DNA of 30,862 nucleotides from CAZYQW01 sp964649825 (GTDB lineage Bacteria; Planctomycetota; B15-G4; JADJEK01), in NCBI GenBank assembly GCA_964649825.1, contig CAZYQW010000131.1, forward strand, positions 1 through 30,862, in the 5' to 3' direction. The number at the start of each line of letters is the position of its first letter. The stretch's first letter is position 1. Made by a program: the position numbers and the translations under genes. A model generated the notes under the pieces. That model worked only from the letters and a program-made list of their open reading frames with translations. It did not search any database and had not been told where the DNA came from. Shown here in pieces: positions 30,735 through 30,862 of this stretch.

Positions 30735-30862
30735 CTAGCAGCCCGTGGTGAAAGTCATTTCGGCTGCGGCGGGCCCTCGTGACCGATCTCTTCGTTGCAG
30801 GATCCTCGACGTACAGGCAGTACGCCTGCGGTCCTGCGCCTCGATCTCGGTCGCGATGACCT
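30735..30862. mobile_element. MITE-like element, second copy (cut by the window end)
   Basis: This stretch matches the first 127 bases of the element at 12646 with three substitutions and one inserted G, in the same orientation, starting at CTAGCAGCCCGTGGTGAAAGT. About 80 bases in the middle are identical. Its right end lies outside the window. This left repeat matches the inverted right end of the first copy exactly over 21 bases, so it is probably closer to the ancestral sequence. Confidence 0.8.

Overview
The window is GC-rich with long, dense reading frames. It carries an ECF sigma factor of the TIGR02999 type translationally coupled to a Ser/Thr kinase-TPR receptor, FG-GAP and SBBP secreted repeat proteins, a secreted HEAT-repeat protein, a c-type di-heme protein and a TRL-family lipoprotein. 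This mix points to a planctomycete-like bacterium (inference from gene content; no rRNA or marker gene is present to prove it). No tRNA, rRNA or CRISPR array was seen.

The most interesting locus is 3.6-12.5 kb, an apparently complete microviridin-type graspetide (omega-ester/omega-amide RiPP) gene cluster. It has two different precursor peptides: A1 at 3698-3877 on the plus strand and A2 at 7251-7406 on the minus strand. Both carry the PFFxR(Y/F)LE leader helix and a core matching T-x-K-x-P-S-D-x-(D)-(D/E). Two ATP-grasp ligases follow A2: an MdnB/MvdC-type amide-forming enzyme (6203-7177) and an MdnC/MvdD-type ester-forming enzyme (5202-6200). Export is encoded by a C39-peptidase ABC transporter (9665-12454), a second ABC transporter with a degenerate N-terminal domain (7560-9668) and an HlyD-type adaptor (3969-5147). 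Both leaders end in an alignable YP-(K/R)...-(V/A)G segment, the expected C39 cleavage region. Each precursor gene is followed directly by a strong hairpin, and the two arms of the cluster converge on a third hairpin. Core A1 contains two cysteines, which is unusual for this family.

At 12.6-15.3 kb are a 165-bp MITE-like element, an RNB-family exoribonuclease and a nucleotidyltransferase-like protein on the minus strand. An AT-rich island with an 11-bp inverted repeat then precedes a coupled two-gene unit at 15.5-20.9 kb: a DUF4143 AAA ATPase and a 1420-residue protein with an N-terminal nuclease-like fold, a STAND-like NTPase and a long helical C-terminus. This looks like an undescribed anti-phage defence module.

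The remaining 10 kb holds the sigma factor-kinase pair, a di-heme peroxidase-like cytochrome, FG-GAP and SBBP proteins and a TRL lipoprotein. The window ends inside a second copy of the MITE-like element. At the left end are a zinc alcohol dehydrogenase and a scar of an aldo/keto reductase gene next to it.
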